Source: Persicobacter psychrovividus (GTDB lineage Bacteria; Bacteroidota; Bacteroidia; Cytophagales; Cyclobacteriaceae). Taken from it: DNA of 64,000 nucleotides. The position numbers and the translations under genes were made by a program. Of this stretch, positions 51,507 through 60,160 are shown piece by piece; position 1 is the first letter of the stretch; every line of letters begins with the position of its first letter. The stretch spans positions 248,001 to 312,000 of the forward strand of contig NZ_AP025292.1 of NCBI RefSeq assembly GCF_036492425.1. Direction: 5' to 3'. Under the pieces are notes generated by a model that was given only the letters and a program-made list of their open reading frames with translations, was not told the origin of the DNA and made no database searches.

Positions 51507-53186
51507 ATGGAAAATCAAGAAACAATCATCATCGTCGGTGGCTTATCTGCTGGCCCATCAGCAGCAGCTAAAGCAAGAAGAATGAACGAAAATGCGCGCA
51601 TTCTTCTATTTGAAAAAACGGATTACATCAGTTATGCGACCTGTGGTATTCCTTATGCTTTTTCAAATACCATCAAGCAACGTGAAAAATTGTTGGTGAT
51701 TAAGCCTGCATTGCTGGAAAACCGTTTTGCCGTTGAGATGCACTTGAACGAACCCGTGCTTGACATTCTCCCAGATCAGCACCTCGTGGTTACCCCTGAA
51801 GGGAACTATACTTATGATAAGTTGATTTTTGCCACAGGAGCCCGCCCTTTTGTTCCTGAAATCCCTAATTTGGTAGAAGCCTCCAACTGGTCGAATGTGC
51901 GGAATCAGGCAGATTTCGATAAAATTTACGATCACCTCTCGGAGATGAAGGATATTGTTATTCTTGGCGGAGGACTGATAGGTGTGGAGTCTGCTGAGAA
52001 CCTCTGTAAGGCGGGCAAGAATGTTACCCTTGTAGAATTGGCACCTACGATACTGGCCACCTGGGACGAGAAATTTGGTCACCTTGCAGGAGAGGCATTG
52101 CGCGCTGGAGGCGTCGAGGTGATTACTGGAGTCGGAGTTTCTGAAGCAGTGGTGGAAGATGGCCGCCTGATCGCCGTAAAAGTAGGCGATAAAATCATAA
52201 AAGCGGATTATTTGATGACTGCCGTGGGTGGCCGTCCAAATACTGAAATACTGAAAGACAAAGGCGCTGATACCATCGGAAATGGGGCGTTGGTGGTCAA
52301 TAGCCGAATGGAAACCAGCCTGCCAGATATTTATGCCGCTGGGGATAATGTGTCCATTAAAAACATCATTAACAATGAGGCGGGTTACTTCCCTATGGGG
52401 ACGCACTCCAACAAGGGAGGTCGGGTAGCTGGTGCAAATGCAGCAGGGGGAAATGAGCAGTTCCCTGGCGCATACGGTACGGCTATCGTTAAGGTGTTTG
52501 ATTATACCATGGCGCGGACAGGCTTCAATGAGCATGCTCTTGAGCAGCGGAATATCCCCTTCAAAAGTACGCTGATTATTGCGGCATCTACTCCGGGATT
52601 TTATCCTGACCCGAAAGATTTATTTGTGGAACTGTTTTATGAACCACAGTCAGGTCGACTGTTGGGGGCAGAAGTGTTTGGCGAAAAGGGTGCTGATAAG
52701 CGTATTGATGTGTTGGCGACAGCCATTTACGCAAAGCTTACCGTACAAGACCTGCCCAATCTTGATCTGGCCTATGCGCCTCCATTTTCACCCGCAAAGG
52801 ATCCTGTTGTGGTTGCTGGTTATACAGCCTCGAATACCATGAAATTCGCCCATGAGGAAATCAGCCCAAGAGACCTGGTACAATACCTTGAAACGGTAGA
52901 TTCCACCTCCTATCAGCTCCTTGATGTCCGTAACCCTGTGGAATTGCAACAACAGGGGCAAATTCCTGAGGCTATTAATATTCCTTTGGATCAGCTGAGA
53001 GATCGAATAGAAGAACTGGATGCGGAAAAAACACAGCTCATTTATTGCCAAAAAGGACTACGGGGCTATTTGGCAAGCATGATTTTAGTAAACAATGGTT
53101 TTACCAAAGTAAAAAATATGCAGGGTGGTTTTCTGCTTTACAGTAAGTCGGCCTTGCCAATTGTCCCTGTTAGCGTACAGGGCTAA
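51507..53186 (+). CDS. CoA-disulfide-reductase-like flavoprotein fused to rhodanese domain
   Basis: A 559-residue enzyme. The N-terminal 450 residues are a pyridine-nucleotide disulfide oxidoreductase with FAD loop IIIVGGLSAGPSAAAKARR (about 6-24), the redox Cys in ISYATCGIPYAF (about 46), and the NAD loop IVILGGGLIGVESAENLCKAG (about 150-170, quoted in part). The remaining 100 residues are a rhodanese domain whose active Cys lies in LIYCQKGLRGYLA. This CoADR-rhodanese fusion acts on CoA-disulfide, persulfide or polysulfide in sulfur metabolism and thiol defence; the substrate here is not known. A strong terminator follows. Confidence 0.88.
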   Translation: MENQETIIIVGGLSAGPSAAAKARRMNENARILLFEKTDYISYATCGIPYAFSNTIKQREKLLVIKPALLENRFAVEMHLNEPVLDILPDQHLVVTPEGNYTYDKLIFATGARPFVPEIPNLVEASNWSNVRNQADFDKIYDHLSEMKDIVILGGGLIGVESAENLCKAGKNVTLVELAPTILATWDEKFGHLAGEALRAGGVEVITGVGVSEAVVEDGRLIAVKVGDKIIKADYLMTAVGGRPNTEILKDKGADTIGNGALVVNSRMETSLPDIYAAGDNVSIKNIINNEAGYFPMGTHSNKGGRVAGANAAGGNEQFPGAYGTAIVKVFDYTMARTGFNEHALEQRNIPFKSTLIIAASTPGFYPDPKDLFVELFYEPQSGRLLGAEVFGEKGADKRIDVLATAIYAKLTVQDLPNLDLAYAPPFSPAKDPVVVAGYTASNTMKFAHEEISPRDLVQYLETVDSTSYQLLDVRNPVELQQQGQIPEAINIPLDQLRDRIEELDAEKTQLIYCQKGLRGYLASMILVNNGFTKVKNMQGGFLLYSKSALPIVPVSVQG

Positions 53187-53209
53187 GCAAAATACCCCCA
53201 AAATAAAAG

Positions 53210-53243
53210 AATCCTGTACTTTAAAGCGTACAGGATTTTTTTT
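53210..53243. terminator. Terminator between the flavoprotein and the serine hydrolase
   Basis: A perfect 10-bp stem (AATCCTGTAC/GTACAGGATT) is followed by eight T; the genes are convergent, so both may use it. Confidence 0.88.
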
Positions 53244-53247
53244 GTTC

Positions 53248-54381
53248 CTAATGTTTATCCTGCGGATCAAGCTTATCTGCAATATTGATGACGGGACTGT
53301 AGGCGCTGGCCTGGGAATCATTGCTCACCCAAATCACAACAATATTTTTTTCAGGAATAATGCCTGCAAAGGCATTAAAACCGAAAGTCTGACCGCTATG
53401 CCCATAAATATTAAAAAGGTGCATGTTCGCTAAGCCATATTGGCCAATGGAGCCTGTGCCGACAAAGCTGCTGTTCCGCAACAGCTGGGTGGTTTCAGCT
53501 TTGCTGAAGAAGTCCCCCTGCCACCACGCACGAATAAACTTTACCATATCAGGCATTGTACTGACGATCTCCCCTGCCGCACCAGCCAGGTAAAACGACA
53601 TTTGTATCTTCTGACCATTAAAGTACCCCTGCATTTTTGTCTTTGCCTGTTGTTCGGTCATATTTGTTCCGAAGTAGGTTTGGGTCAGGTTGGCAGGCTG
53701 AAGAATATGTGTCCGAATGTATTGCTGATAATTTTGCCCACTGACCTTTTCAATCAAAATCCCCAGGGCCTGATAGCCTGTGTTGCTGTATCGCCATTTT
53801 TTGTTCGGAGGGCCGTAACTGCCCCGCGTGTTGGAGGTGCGAATAATCTCCCGAGGGCTAATCTTCAGCCTTCCCTGATAGCCATATTTTTCAATCGTAG
53901 CCTCGTCAGAGCCATCATCAAGGTAATCATAAATTCCCGCCGTGTGGTTCATTACGCTGCGGATACTAATCGAATCACTCCAGTCTTTTTTATTAAAGCG
54001 ATTCAGGTTTTTCACCCAGGGCTCATCAATATATTTACTGATCGGCTTATTGATATCGAGCAAGCCCTGCTCATGAAGCTGCAAAATAGCCGTGGCAATA
54101 AACATCTTGGTCATACTGCCAATCTCAAAGCTGTAATTGGCAATTGCAGGGACATTCTGAGCCTTGTTGGCATAGCCCGCCACGGCAATCCACTGGTTTT
54201 TATTGGGGAAATCCACCATGCACAGCGTACCGGCATTATCGTGGGTTTCTGAGGAAACCTTCACCATTTTATTGAGCCACTCAGGTGGGCGGTTACCCTG
54301 CGCAAAGGCATTACAGTTCAACAACAGGCAAAGCAGGAGTCCTTGCAACGGGTATTTAAAAATTGAAGGAAAAGACATCAA
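53248..54381 (-). CDS. Exported beta-lactamase-family serine hydrolase
   Basis: A 377-residue penicillin-binding-protein-like hydrolase. The signal peptide is FKYPLQGLLLCLLLNCNAFA. The nucleophile is in SFEIGSMTKMFIATAIL (SxxK), the second motif is RYSNTGYQALG (YxN), and the third is GHSGQTFGF (HxG). Family members range from D-alanyl-D-alanine peptidase to esterase and lactamase; none is excluded. It stands alone on the minus strand between the flavoprotein and the ABC transporter. No beta-lactam resistance can be inferred from sequence. Confidence 0.88.
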   Translation of the reverse strand: MMSFPSIFKYPLQGLLLCLLLNCNAFAQGNRPPEWLNKMVKVSSETHDNAGTLCMVDFPNKNQWIAVAGYANKAQNVPAIANYSFEIGSMTKMFIATAILQLHEQGLLDINKPISKYIDEPWVKNLNRFNKKDWSDSISIRSVMNHTAGIYDYLDDGSDEATIEKYGYQGRLKISPREIIRTSNTRGSYGPPNKKWRYSNTGYQALGILIEKVSGQNYQQYIRTHILQPANLTQTYFGTNMTEQQAKTKMQGYFNGQKIQMSFYLAGAAGEIVSTMPDMVKFIRAWWQGDFFSKAETTQLLRNSSFVGTGSIGQYGLANMHLFNIYGHSGQTFGFNAFAGIIPEKNIVVIWVSNDSQASAYSPVINIADKLDPQDKH

Positions 54382-54397
54382 TTTATATTTTTTTAAA

Positions 54398-54544
54398 ATG
54401 GTAGGTAAAACAAAACTTTGTCAATCTATTGATCTCGACGAATTTTTTCAATCAATTCAACGAAAATATCCATGTGTTGCAATGATAATTAGAAGATCTC
54501 CCTTAGATTTCGTACCTATTTATGATTGCTGTCAAAATGATTAA
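54398..54544 (+). CDS. Possible small ORF before the ABC transporter
   Basis: A 48-codon frame from ATG to TAA in the gap between the serine hydrolase and the ABC transporter. It starts MVGKTKLCQSIDLDEFF and ends PIYDCCQND, 9 bp before the ATP-binding protein start. Amino-acid composition is plausible but no family is recognised, and no ribosome-binding site is clear. It may be a leader peptide or chance. Confidence 0.22.
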   Translation: MVGKTKLCQSIDLDEFFQSIQRKYPCVAMIIRRSPLDFVPIYDCCQND

Positions 54545-54553
54545 AACCTGTTT

Positions 54554-55477
54554 ATGAGTTTAATAGAAATAGATCAAGTTTGTAAATCCTACGAAAACCA
54601 TCAGGCCCTGAAAAGCTTATCCCTTAGTGTTCCCAAAGGGAGCATTTATGGTTTGCTCGGCCCTAACGGTGCGGGAAAATCGACTTTGATCCGAATAATA
54701 AATCAGATTATATATGCCGACAGTGGCACAATTCTGTTTGATGGTGAGCGGTTGCAGCCACATCATATTTCAAAAATTGGCTACCTGCCCGAAGAACGGG
54801 GGCTGTATAAAAAGATGAAAATTGGCGAGCAGCTGATGTACCTTGCACGGCTGAAAGGCTTGAGTAAGCACGATGCCGCACAAAAAATCAACTATTGGCT
54901 CGAGAAACTGGAGCTGAAGACCTGGATCGATAAAGCGGTGGAGGACCTCTCCAAAGGGATGGCGCAAAAAGTACAGTTTATCTCGACGGTGATTCATGAA
55001 CCAGAATTCCTGATCCTCGATGAGCCCTTCTCTGGCTTTGACCCCGTAAATGCCAACCTGATTCGGGATGAAATACTGGGCTTGCGTGACCGAGGCTGTA
55101 CCGTAATGCTTTCAACCCACCGCATGGAGTCGGTGGAGGAATTATGTGATGATATTGCACTGATCAATAAGTCGGAAAAGGTATTGGAAGGCAACAAGTG
55201 GGAGGTGAAGAAAGCCCATAAGGGCAACCGTTATCAGTTGATTACCGAGAGCCCCGTACAATTGACGAGCCCTTTTGAGGTGCTTCATCAGCAACCTTTA
55301 GCGCATGGGCAGCATGAAACATTGTTTCAGCTTAAGGAGGAACAAAAAGGCAATGATTTGCTGAAACTGGTCATTGACCAGGTGCCCGTGGTACATTTCG
55401 AGGAAATCATTCCTTCGATGAGTGAAATATTTATTCAACACGTTAGCCCTGCTTCGGCTAATGAAAAATCGGTCTAA
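54554..55477 (+). CDS. ABC transporter ATP-binding protein, NatA-like
   Basis: A 307-residue ATPase. Walker A is GPNGAGKST (about 36-44), the ABC signature LSKGMAQK (about 136-143) and Walker B FLILDEPFSG (about 158-167); the H-loop His is in STHRMES. The C-terminal 90 residues form the extension (HKGNRYQLITESPVQL) seen in exporters of the NatA/DrrA type. It overlaps the stop of the next gene by one base (TAATG), a strict translational coupling. The pair exports an unknown substrate, possibly sodium ions or a drug-like compound. Confidence 0.93.
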   Translation: MSLIEIDQVCKSYENHQALKSLSLSVPKGSIYGLLGPNGAGKSTLIRIINQIIYADSGTILFDGERLQPHHISKIGYLPEERGLYKKMKIGEQLMYLARLKGLSKHDAAQKINYWLEKLELKTWIDKAVEDLSKGMAQKVQFISTVIHEPEFLILDEPFSGFDPVNANLIRDEILGLRDRGCTVMLSTHRMESVEELCDDIALINKSEKVLEGNKWEVKKAHKGNRYQLITESPVQLTSPFEVLHQQPLAHGQHETLFQLKEEQKGNDLLKLVIDQVPVVHFEEIIPSMSEIFIQHVSPASANEKSV

Positions 55478-56778
55478 TGGATAAGGTATTGTTAATTATA
55501 AAGCGGGAATATCTGACCCGTGTGCGGAAAAAGTCTTTTGTGGTGATGACCCTCTTGGGGCCGTTGTTGTTTGTAGCCATGTGGGCAGTGCCGATTTGGT
55601 TGGCACAAAGCGGACCGGAAAGCAAGACGGTGCATGTGATTGATCAATCGGGTATGTTTGCGCAGGCTTTCACGGAAAATAAATCAAGTGATGTGGCGTT
55701 TGTCTATGAAAAGTTGAGTGTGGAGGATGCCAAGGAAGAGCTTGAAGCGGGTGATTATGACGGATTATTGTTGATTCCAAGGCTTGCTAAGGGCGAGGAT
55801 GTGAACCTGATGTATTTCTCTGAAGTGAATCCTGGTATTTCTTTGAAGCAGCAAATCCGCAAGGTGGTTTCGCAGAAATTGCAGGAAGAGAAGCTGAAAG
55901 AATCGGGCTTGTCAAAGGAGTGGCTGGCGAAGTTGAATCCTTCGGTAGGTATCCGAACGGTGAATGTTACCCCTGATGGTGATGAAGCCGAAAGCCATTC
56001 GGAGGCGGCAACGGTGATTGGTTATATCGGTGCTTTCATGATTTACTTCTTCATCTTTCTGTATGGAACGCAGGTGATGCGTGGGGTGATTGAAGAGAAG
56101 TCCAATCGTATTGTGGAGGTGATCATCTCTTCTGTGCGACCTTTTCAACTGATGATGGGGAAAATTATTGGGGTAGCAGGCGTGGTGCTTACCCAGTTTT
56201 TGATCTGGATCGTGCTTTCCTTCGGGCTGACCACCCTGATTGCCATCCTGACGGGTGTGAGCGTAGGGCCAAGTGCTCCCGCGATGGCCGACCCTGCCAT
56301 GGTGGCTGCAACAGCTGATGGTGTGCCGCAAATGATGGATGCACTCATGACGATGAACTTTGGATTGATCGCCTTCTCCTTTATCTTCTATTTCCTTGGT
56401 GGCTACCTGCTATACGCCGCATTGTTCGCCGCAGTAGGTTCTACCGTAGATCAGGATGGTGACTATCAGCAATTCATGTTTCCGCTGAGTATGCCTTTGC
56501 TGTTCGCTATTATTTCTCTGACGGTCGTGATTCAGGATCCGCACGGCACTTTTGCTTTTTGGATGTCGATGATCCCTTTCACCTCACCGATCGTGATGAT
56601 GATGCGCGTTCCTTTTGGCGTACCAATCTGGCAATTGGCCCTTTCAATGATTTTACTCGTTGGCGGTTTTATATTCACCACCTGGTTGGCTGCCCGCATT
56701 TACCGCATCGGAATTCTGATGAACGGCTCAAAAGTGAATTATCGGGTATTGCTCAAATGGGCACGGATGAAGTATTGA
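55477..56778 (+). CDS. ABC transporter permease, NatB-like
   Basis: A 433-residue ABC-2-type permease. The N-terminus RREYLTRVRKKSFVVMTLLGPL is typical of the NatB family, followed by a periplasmic domain (about 50-185) and a cluster of five to six transmembrane helices (from about 190). The motif VMRGVIEEKSNRIVEVIISS, of ABC-2 exporters, lies at about 203-222. It is transcribed with the ATPase gene. NatAB of Bacillus exports sodium; the assignment here is by family only. Confidence 0.9.
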   Translation: MDKVLLIIKREYLTRVRKKSFVVMTLLGPLLFVAMWAVPIWLAQSGPESKTVHVIDQSGMFAQAFTENKSSDVAFVYEKLSVEDAKEELEAGDYDGLLLIPRLAKGEDVNLMYFSEVNPGISLKQQIRKVVSQKLQEEKLKESGLSKEWLAKLNPSVGIRTVNVTPDGDEAESHSEAATVIGYIGAFMIYFFIFLYGTQVMRGVIEEKSNRIVEVIISSVRPFQLMMGKIIGVAGVVLTQFLIWIVLSFGLTTLIAILTGVSVGPSAPAMADPAMVAATADGVPQMMDALMTMNFGLIAFSFIFYFLGGYLLYAALFAAVGSTVDQDGDYQQFMFPLSMPLLFAIISLTVVIQDPHGTFAFWMSMIPFTSPIVMMMRVPFGVPIWQLALSMILLVGGFIFTTWLAARIYRIGILMNGSKVNYRVLLKWARMKY

Positions 56779-56799
56779 TTTTGAGTTTTGATTAAATAC

Positions 56800-56837
56800 A
56801 AAAAAGGCTACTTTCGGTTTTGAAGGTAGCCTTTTTT
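56800..56837. terminator. Bidirectional terminator after the ABC exporter
   Basis: A 16-bp stem (AAAAAAGGCTACTTTC/GAAGGTAGCCTTTTTT, one G-T pair) lies between convergent genes and can serve both. Confidence 0.92.
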
Positions 56838-56859
56838 CGTTCTATATCAGTTCCGGTTT

Positions 56860-57066
56860 TTAATAGTAATGTGCCACCGGAGACATATAATGAAGATCCC
56901 ACCCATCTTCTTTGGCTTGTCTGATAATTTCTAATTGTTGATCTGTAGACATAAATGTATGATTTAATTTGTCAACGTAGTAACTCTTCGGGTGTCTATG
57001 TGGCTCGTCGCACGAGTTTAACACTAAAGGAAGTGCAATACCTAATAGGATAATCAAATTTTTCAT
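56860..57066 (-). CDS. Small lipoprotein of unknown function
   Basis: A 68-residue lipoprotein: the start ATG at 57064-57066 gives the signal peptide MKNLIILLGIALPLVLNSC with lipidated Cys19. The mature part (DEPHRHPKSYYVDKLNHTF) has histidines and is otherwise polar. No homologue is recognised. A good promoter lies at 57094-57122, 16 bp from the left end of the insertion sequence, so the gene kept its core promoter after the insertion. It may be a fragment of a regulatory or stress lipoprotein. Confidence 0.55.
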   Translation of the reverse strand: MKNLIILLGIALPLVLNSCDEPHRHPKSYYVDKLNHTFMSTDQQLEIIRQAKEDGWDLHYMSPVAHYY

Positions 57067-57093
57067 ATGTAGAATTAAGTTTTGTTGATAGGA

Positions 57094-57122
57094 CAAACTT
57101 AGTGGGGAGTAGTGCAGTCAAA
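57094..57122 (-). promoter_or_regulatory. Promoter of the small lipoprotein
   Basis: On the reverse strand TTTG (57119-57122), a 17-base spacer and TAAGTTTG (57094-57101) fit the consensus. The leader is about 20-25 nt. Confidence 0.55.
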
Positions 57123-57131
57123 GTGCGTTTT

Positions 57132-57137
57132 GAAATT
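57132..57137. repeat. Left target-site duplication of the insertion sequence
   Basis: GAAATT directly precedes the left terminal repeat and is repeated at 58829-58834. The rejoined target TGAAATTCA is a 9-bp palindrome with a central A. Confidence 0.75.
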
Positions 57138-57204
57138 CGGTCTATCTGAAAACATCTAACTAATAGATATTCAGTGGTTTTAAGTCAGTAAAAGACAAAA
57201 AATA

Positions 57205-57250
57205 ACCCCAAATCTCGTCAAAAATGGCGATTTTTGGGGTATTCTTTTTT
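57205..57250 (+). terminator. Terminator-like hairpin inside the insertion sequence
   Basis: ACCCCAAA pairs with TTTGGGGT around an imperfect inner stem, followed by TTCTTTTTT, 15 bp before the transposase start. It may stop outside transcription from entering the transposase, a known strategy of insertion sequences. Confidence 0.65.
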
Positions 57251-57264
57251 AAACTGATTTAAAG

Positions 57265-58599
57265 ATGCCAAATAAATATCATCAAACCTCAATTTTTCCC
57301 AAAGAATTAACTTTATCCCCAAGGTGGTGGATTTTTAAAGATTCCAAGCTTGGTCAAATTCATCAAGAACTACCATTTGATGAGTTAGCTTCACTTTTAC
57401 CGGATCCTGAGCATCAAACTGGCCGGCCGGCGCACCTTTCTAAGAAAGGAATGATCGCCTTGGTTTTTCTGAGTTCATGCATGAATGGTATGTCTGACAA
57501 GCAACTTCGTGAACGGATAAATACAGATTGGGCTTTGCAGATGTTCTGCTTTCGCCAGTTTTCTGATAACTACACAATCAAAGAACACGGCTATGTTTCT
57601 CGGGTGAAAAAGATAGTTGGAGAGCATATTGATTTTGATCTTTTACAGCAGAATATGCTTAGTTCATTCAAAGATGACCTTGAAAATGTAGGAGCAATTC
57701 TAATGGATGCCACCTGTTATGAAGTTAAAATCAAAAATCCTACAAGAGTCAAATTGCTCTGGGACACAATATGTTGGGTTCATAATCAGATGAAGTTATG
57801 GTGTAAAGCCCTGAAGATTCCTATGCCTCGAAGTCGGTTCAATGATCAGCGGAAGAAACAACTCAACTATCAGAAAAAGAAGAAAAGATCTCATAAGAAA
57901 AACCTAAAACGCAGGCGAAGCTTGGTTTACCTGTTGGAGAAATTATTGGGGCAATTTCTAATTATTAGGACTGAAAATAGTGGAACGAAACTTTTGGCTG
58001 ACCGCGAAACAGCCATTTTTAATATGTGCCAACGAATACTAAAGGAGCAAAAACACTTCTTATCAAACCCTCCTTCGAGTATTCCCGATCGAATTGTAAG
58101 CTTCGCTCAGCCACATATTCGTCCGATCGTTCGAGGCAAGGAAAATAAGCCCGTCGAGTATGGTCTGAAAGTTCATATGGTTTCAGTATCAGGTATCAGC
58201 TATATCGAACATATGGATTTCTGCGCTTTCCATGAAGGTGTCCGATATCAAAAGACCATTCAGAAGCATACAGCGTTTTTTGGGGAGGTGAATTGCGCTG
58301 GTGCCGATAAGCTATATGCTAATAATAAAAACAGGACTTACAGTACGAACAAGGGTATTATCACCTGCTTTCCGAGGAAAGGTCCTAAACCAAAAGACCC
58401 TGACAAGCAAAAAGATACATTGGTGAAAGCCTTATCTAATGCGCGGAATACCGTCATGGAGGGAGCATTTGGTAACCATAAAGAAAGCTATGCATTGAAG
58501 AAGATTACAGCTCGAAACCCACAGATCCAAATGCTGATGGTTTACACAGGGGTCTTCGCTTCGAATGCCCGCTATTTAAGTCAAAATAAGGTAGCCTAA
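57265..58599 (+). CDS. Transposase of the IS5/IS1182-like type
   Basis: A 444-residue DDE transposase. The N-terminal part (about 50-100, GRPAHLSKKGMIALVFLSS and then NGMSDKQLRERINTDWALQM) matches the DUF772-type domain of IS1182-like elements. Catalytic acids are probably Asp in AILMDATCYEV (about 153), Asp in GADKLYANN (about 351) and Glu in MEGAFGNHKESYALKK (about 402). A basic segment at 195-220 (QKKKKRSHKKNLKRRR) may bind DNA. The frame is intact, so the element may be active. Codon use is more A/T-rich than neighbours. Confidence 0.9.
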   Translation: MPNKYHQTSIFPKELTLSPRWWIFKDSKLGQIHQELPFDELASLLPDPEHQTGRPAHLSKKGMIALVFLSSCMNGMSDKQLRERINTDWALQMFCFRQFSDNYTIKEHGYVSRVKKIVGEHIDFDLLQQNMLSSFKDDLENVGAILMDATCYEVKIKNPTRVKLLWDTICWVHNQMKLWCKALKIPMPRSRFNDQRKKQLNYQKKKKRSHKKNLKRRRSLVYLLEKLLGQFLIIRTENSGTKLLADRETAIFNMCQRILKEQKHFLSNPPSSIPDRIVSFAQPHIRPIVRGKENKPVEYGLKVHMVSVSGISYIEHMDFCAFHEGVRYQKTIQKHTAFFGEVNCAGADKLYANNKNRTYSTNKGIITCFPRKGPKPKDPDKQKDTLVKALSNARNTVMEGAFGNHKESYALKKITARNPQIQMLMVYTGVFASNARYLSQNKVA

Positions 58600-58765
58600 T
58601 TGAATTTTATTTTAAGATCGAACAAGCTGTAAAAAGCTTGAAGGGGATTGCTATGCTTATACTTTTTTAACCACCTGATTTATAATGTATTAACCCGGTA
58701 ATTCTACACAAATGTAGGTTTACCAACTTGTGAATTGTACTATTATTAGAAAGTTAGAAAAAACA

Positions 58766-58807
58766 AAATCCACCATAACCAAATTTTATTCTGATCGTGG
58801 TGGATTT
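58766..58807 (+). repeat. Hairpin near the right end of the insertion sequence
   Basis: A perfect 10-bp stem (AAATCCACCA/TGGTGGATTT) with a 22-base loop lies 21 bp from the right end. Its role is unknown; the 200 bp between transposase stop and right end contain no gene. Confidence 0.6.
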
Positions 58808-58828
58808 AGGGTGTTTACAGACGAACCG

Positions 58829-58834
58829 GAAATT
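58829..58834. repeat. Right target-site duplication of the insertion sequence
   Basis: GAAATT follows the right terminal repeat, matching the left flank at 57132-57137. Confidence 0.75.
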
Positions 58835-58845
58835 CATTACATAAA

Positions 58846-58881
58846 AAAACAGCCCTTACAACTAAATGTAAGGGCTGTTTT
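58846..58881 (-). terminator. Terminator of dnaJ
   Basis: A perfect 15-bp stem (AAAACAGCCCTTACA/TGTAAGGGCTGTTTT) with a 6-base loop and a T-run on the reverse strand, 23 bp past the dnaJ stop and 11 bp from the insertion. Confidence 0.92.
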
Positions 58882-58904
58882 GTATTTCTATTGATCAGTT
58901 TCTA

Positions 58905-60059
58905 TTAAAAGAACTCACGCATTCTTTCGAAGAAGCCTTTTTCTTTCTTGCCTGGGTCTGGCTGGAAGTTGTCGGCAGTGCGCAGTTTTTCAAGCATCTC
59001 TTTTTCCTCTTTAGACAAATGCTGAGGTGTCCAGACATTAACATGAATCAACTGATCGCCTGTGCCATAGCCATTGATGTCGCGGAAACCTTTACCTCTC
59101 AGGCGAAGAATCTTGCCTGATTGTGTGCCTTCCTCGATCTTGATCTTCACTTTACCATCAATCGTTGGTACTTCAACGTGTGTTCCCAAAGCAGCATCAG
59201 CGAAGTTCACGTACAATTCATAAACAACATTGTTACCTTCACGCTTCAGTGACTCATGTGGAATCTCTTCGATTACGATCAGTAAATCACCAGGAATTCC
59301 ACCACCTTTAGGCGCATTACCTTTGCCGCTCATGGACAATTGCATTCCTTCAGAAACCCCTGCAGGGATTTTTACCGTGATGACCTCCTCTTTGGTTTCA
59401 ACACCTGCCCCACGACAACTGTCGCAGTGCTGATCTACCATTTGTCCCGAGCCGTTACAGTTCGGACAAGTAGATGCTGAACGCATTTGCCCCAACATGG
59501 TATTGACGATCTTCTGAACCTGTCCCGTACCCTGACAGGTAGGACAAGTGCGAAGTGATGAGCCATTCTTTGACCCGTTACCGCCACAGCTGTTACATGC
59601 ATCCTGGCGCTTCACCTTGATTTTCTTCTCTACACCATGTGCCATCTCTTCAAGCGTTAGCTTGAGTTTGATGCGCAAGTTGGTGCCACGACGCTGACGA
59701 GGACGTCCGCCTCCGCCACCACCGCCACCGAAGAAGCTGTCGAATGGGCTGCCACCGCCGCCACCGAAGATGTCTCCGAATTGCGAGAAGATGTCGTCCA
59801 TATTCATGCCTCCGCCACCGCCGAAGCCTCCGCCACCCATTCCCTGGTGGCCGAACTGGTCGTAACGCTGACGTTTCTGAGCATCACTAAGGACTTCATA
59901 AGCCTCAGCTGCTTCCTTAAATTTTTCTTCTGCCTCTGGGTTATCAGGGTTTTTATCAGGGTGATACTTGATCGCTACCTTGCGGTATGCTTTCTTGATT
60001 TCCGCTTCGGAAGCGCCCTTTTGCAGCCCTAATACCTCGTAATAATCTCTTTTGGCCAT
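58905..60059 (-). CDS. dnaJ: Chaperone protein DnaJ
   Basis: DnaJ (Hsp40) brings substrates to DnaK and stimulates its ATPase. The 384 residues have the full type I order: J domain with HPD in [18 protein letters not shown] (about 29-46), a Gly/Phe-rich linker (about 76-125), four zinc-binding CxxCxGxG repeats ([32 protein letters not shown]) and the C-terminal substrate domain. grpE is 101 bp upstream on the same strand, so they probably form one heat-shock operon; dnaK is not in the window. Confidence 0.97.
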   Translation of the reverse strand: MAKRDYYEVLGLQKGASEAEIKKAYRKVAIKYHPDKNPDNPEAEEKFKEAAEAYEVLSDAQKRQRYDQFGHQGMGGGGFGGGGGMNMDDIFSQFGDIFGGGGGSPFDSFFGGGGGGGGRPRQRRGTNLRIKLKLTLEEMAHGVEKKIKVKRQDACNSCGGNGSKNGSSLRTCPTCQGTGQVQKIVNTMLGQMRSASTCPNCNGSGQMVDQHCDSCRGAGVETKEEVITVKIPAGVSEGMQLSMSGKGNAPKGGGIPGDLLIVIEEIPHESLKREGNNVVYELYVNFADAALGTHVEVPTIDGKVKIKIEEGTQSGKILRLRGKGFRDINGYGTGDQLIHVNVWTPQHLSKEEKEMLEKLRTADNFQPDPGKKEKGFFERMREFF

Positions 60060-60160
60060 TTGCTAAATATGGATTAAAGCGTAAGTGGTGCATTTCAGGG
60101 CAAAGGATATTGACCCTGTGCCCTGAAGTGCAACCGACTAAAACTCGATTCTTTTTAAAT

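Larger units (their letters stand above)
57138..58828 (+). mobile_element. Complete insertion sequence of the IS5/IS1182-like type, 1691 bp
   Basis: The element has imperfect 19-bp terminal inverted repeats (left CGGTCTATCTGAAAACATC at 57138-57156; right, on the reverse strand, CGGTTCGTCTGTAAACACC from 58828), with 14 of 19 positions identical. It is flanked by the 6-bp direct repeat GAAATT. It carries one transposase gene on the plus strand, a terminator-like hairpin before the gene, and a 10-bp hairpin near the right end. The insertion lies between the small lipoprotein gene and the dnaJ terminator and breaks no gene. Family assignment is by transposase only. Confidence 0.85.

Noticed and set aside
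51663-52535. Long minus-strand frame (290 codons) over the CoA-disulfide reductase
   Set aside because: It is antisense to a well-conserved flavoprotein; no recognisable domain.
53440-54252. Long plus-strand frame (270 codons) over the serine hydrolase
   Set aside because: It is the complement of a hydrolase with all three catalytic motifs; no motif of its own and no promoter.
57094-57137. Idea that the insertion sequence cut the promoter of the small lipoprotein
   Set aside because: The -33/-7 pair at 57094-57122 lies wholly between the gene and the element, so the core promoter is intact; only a site farther upstream could have been lost.
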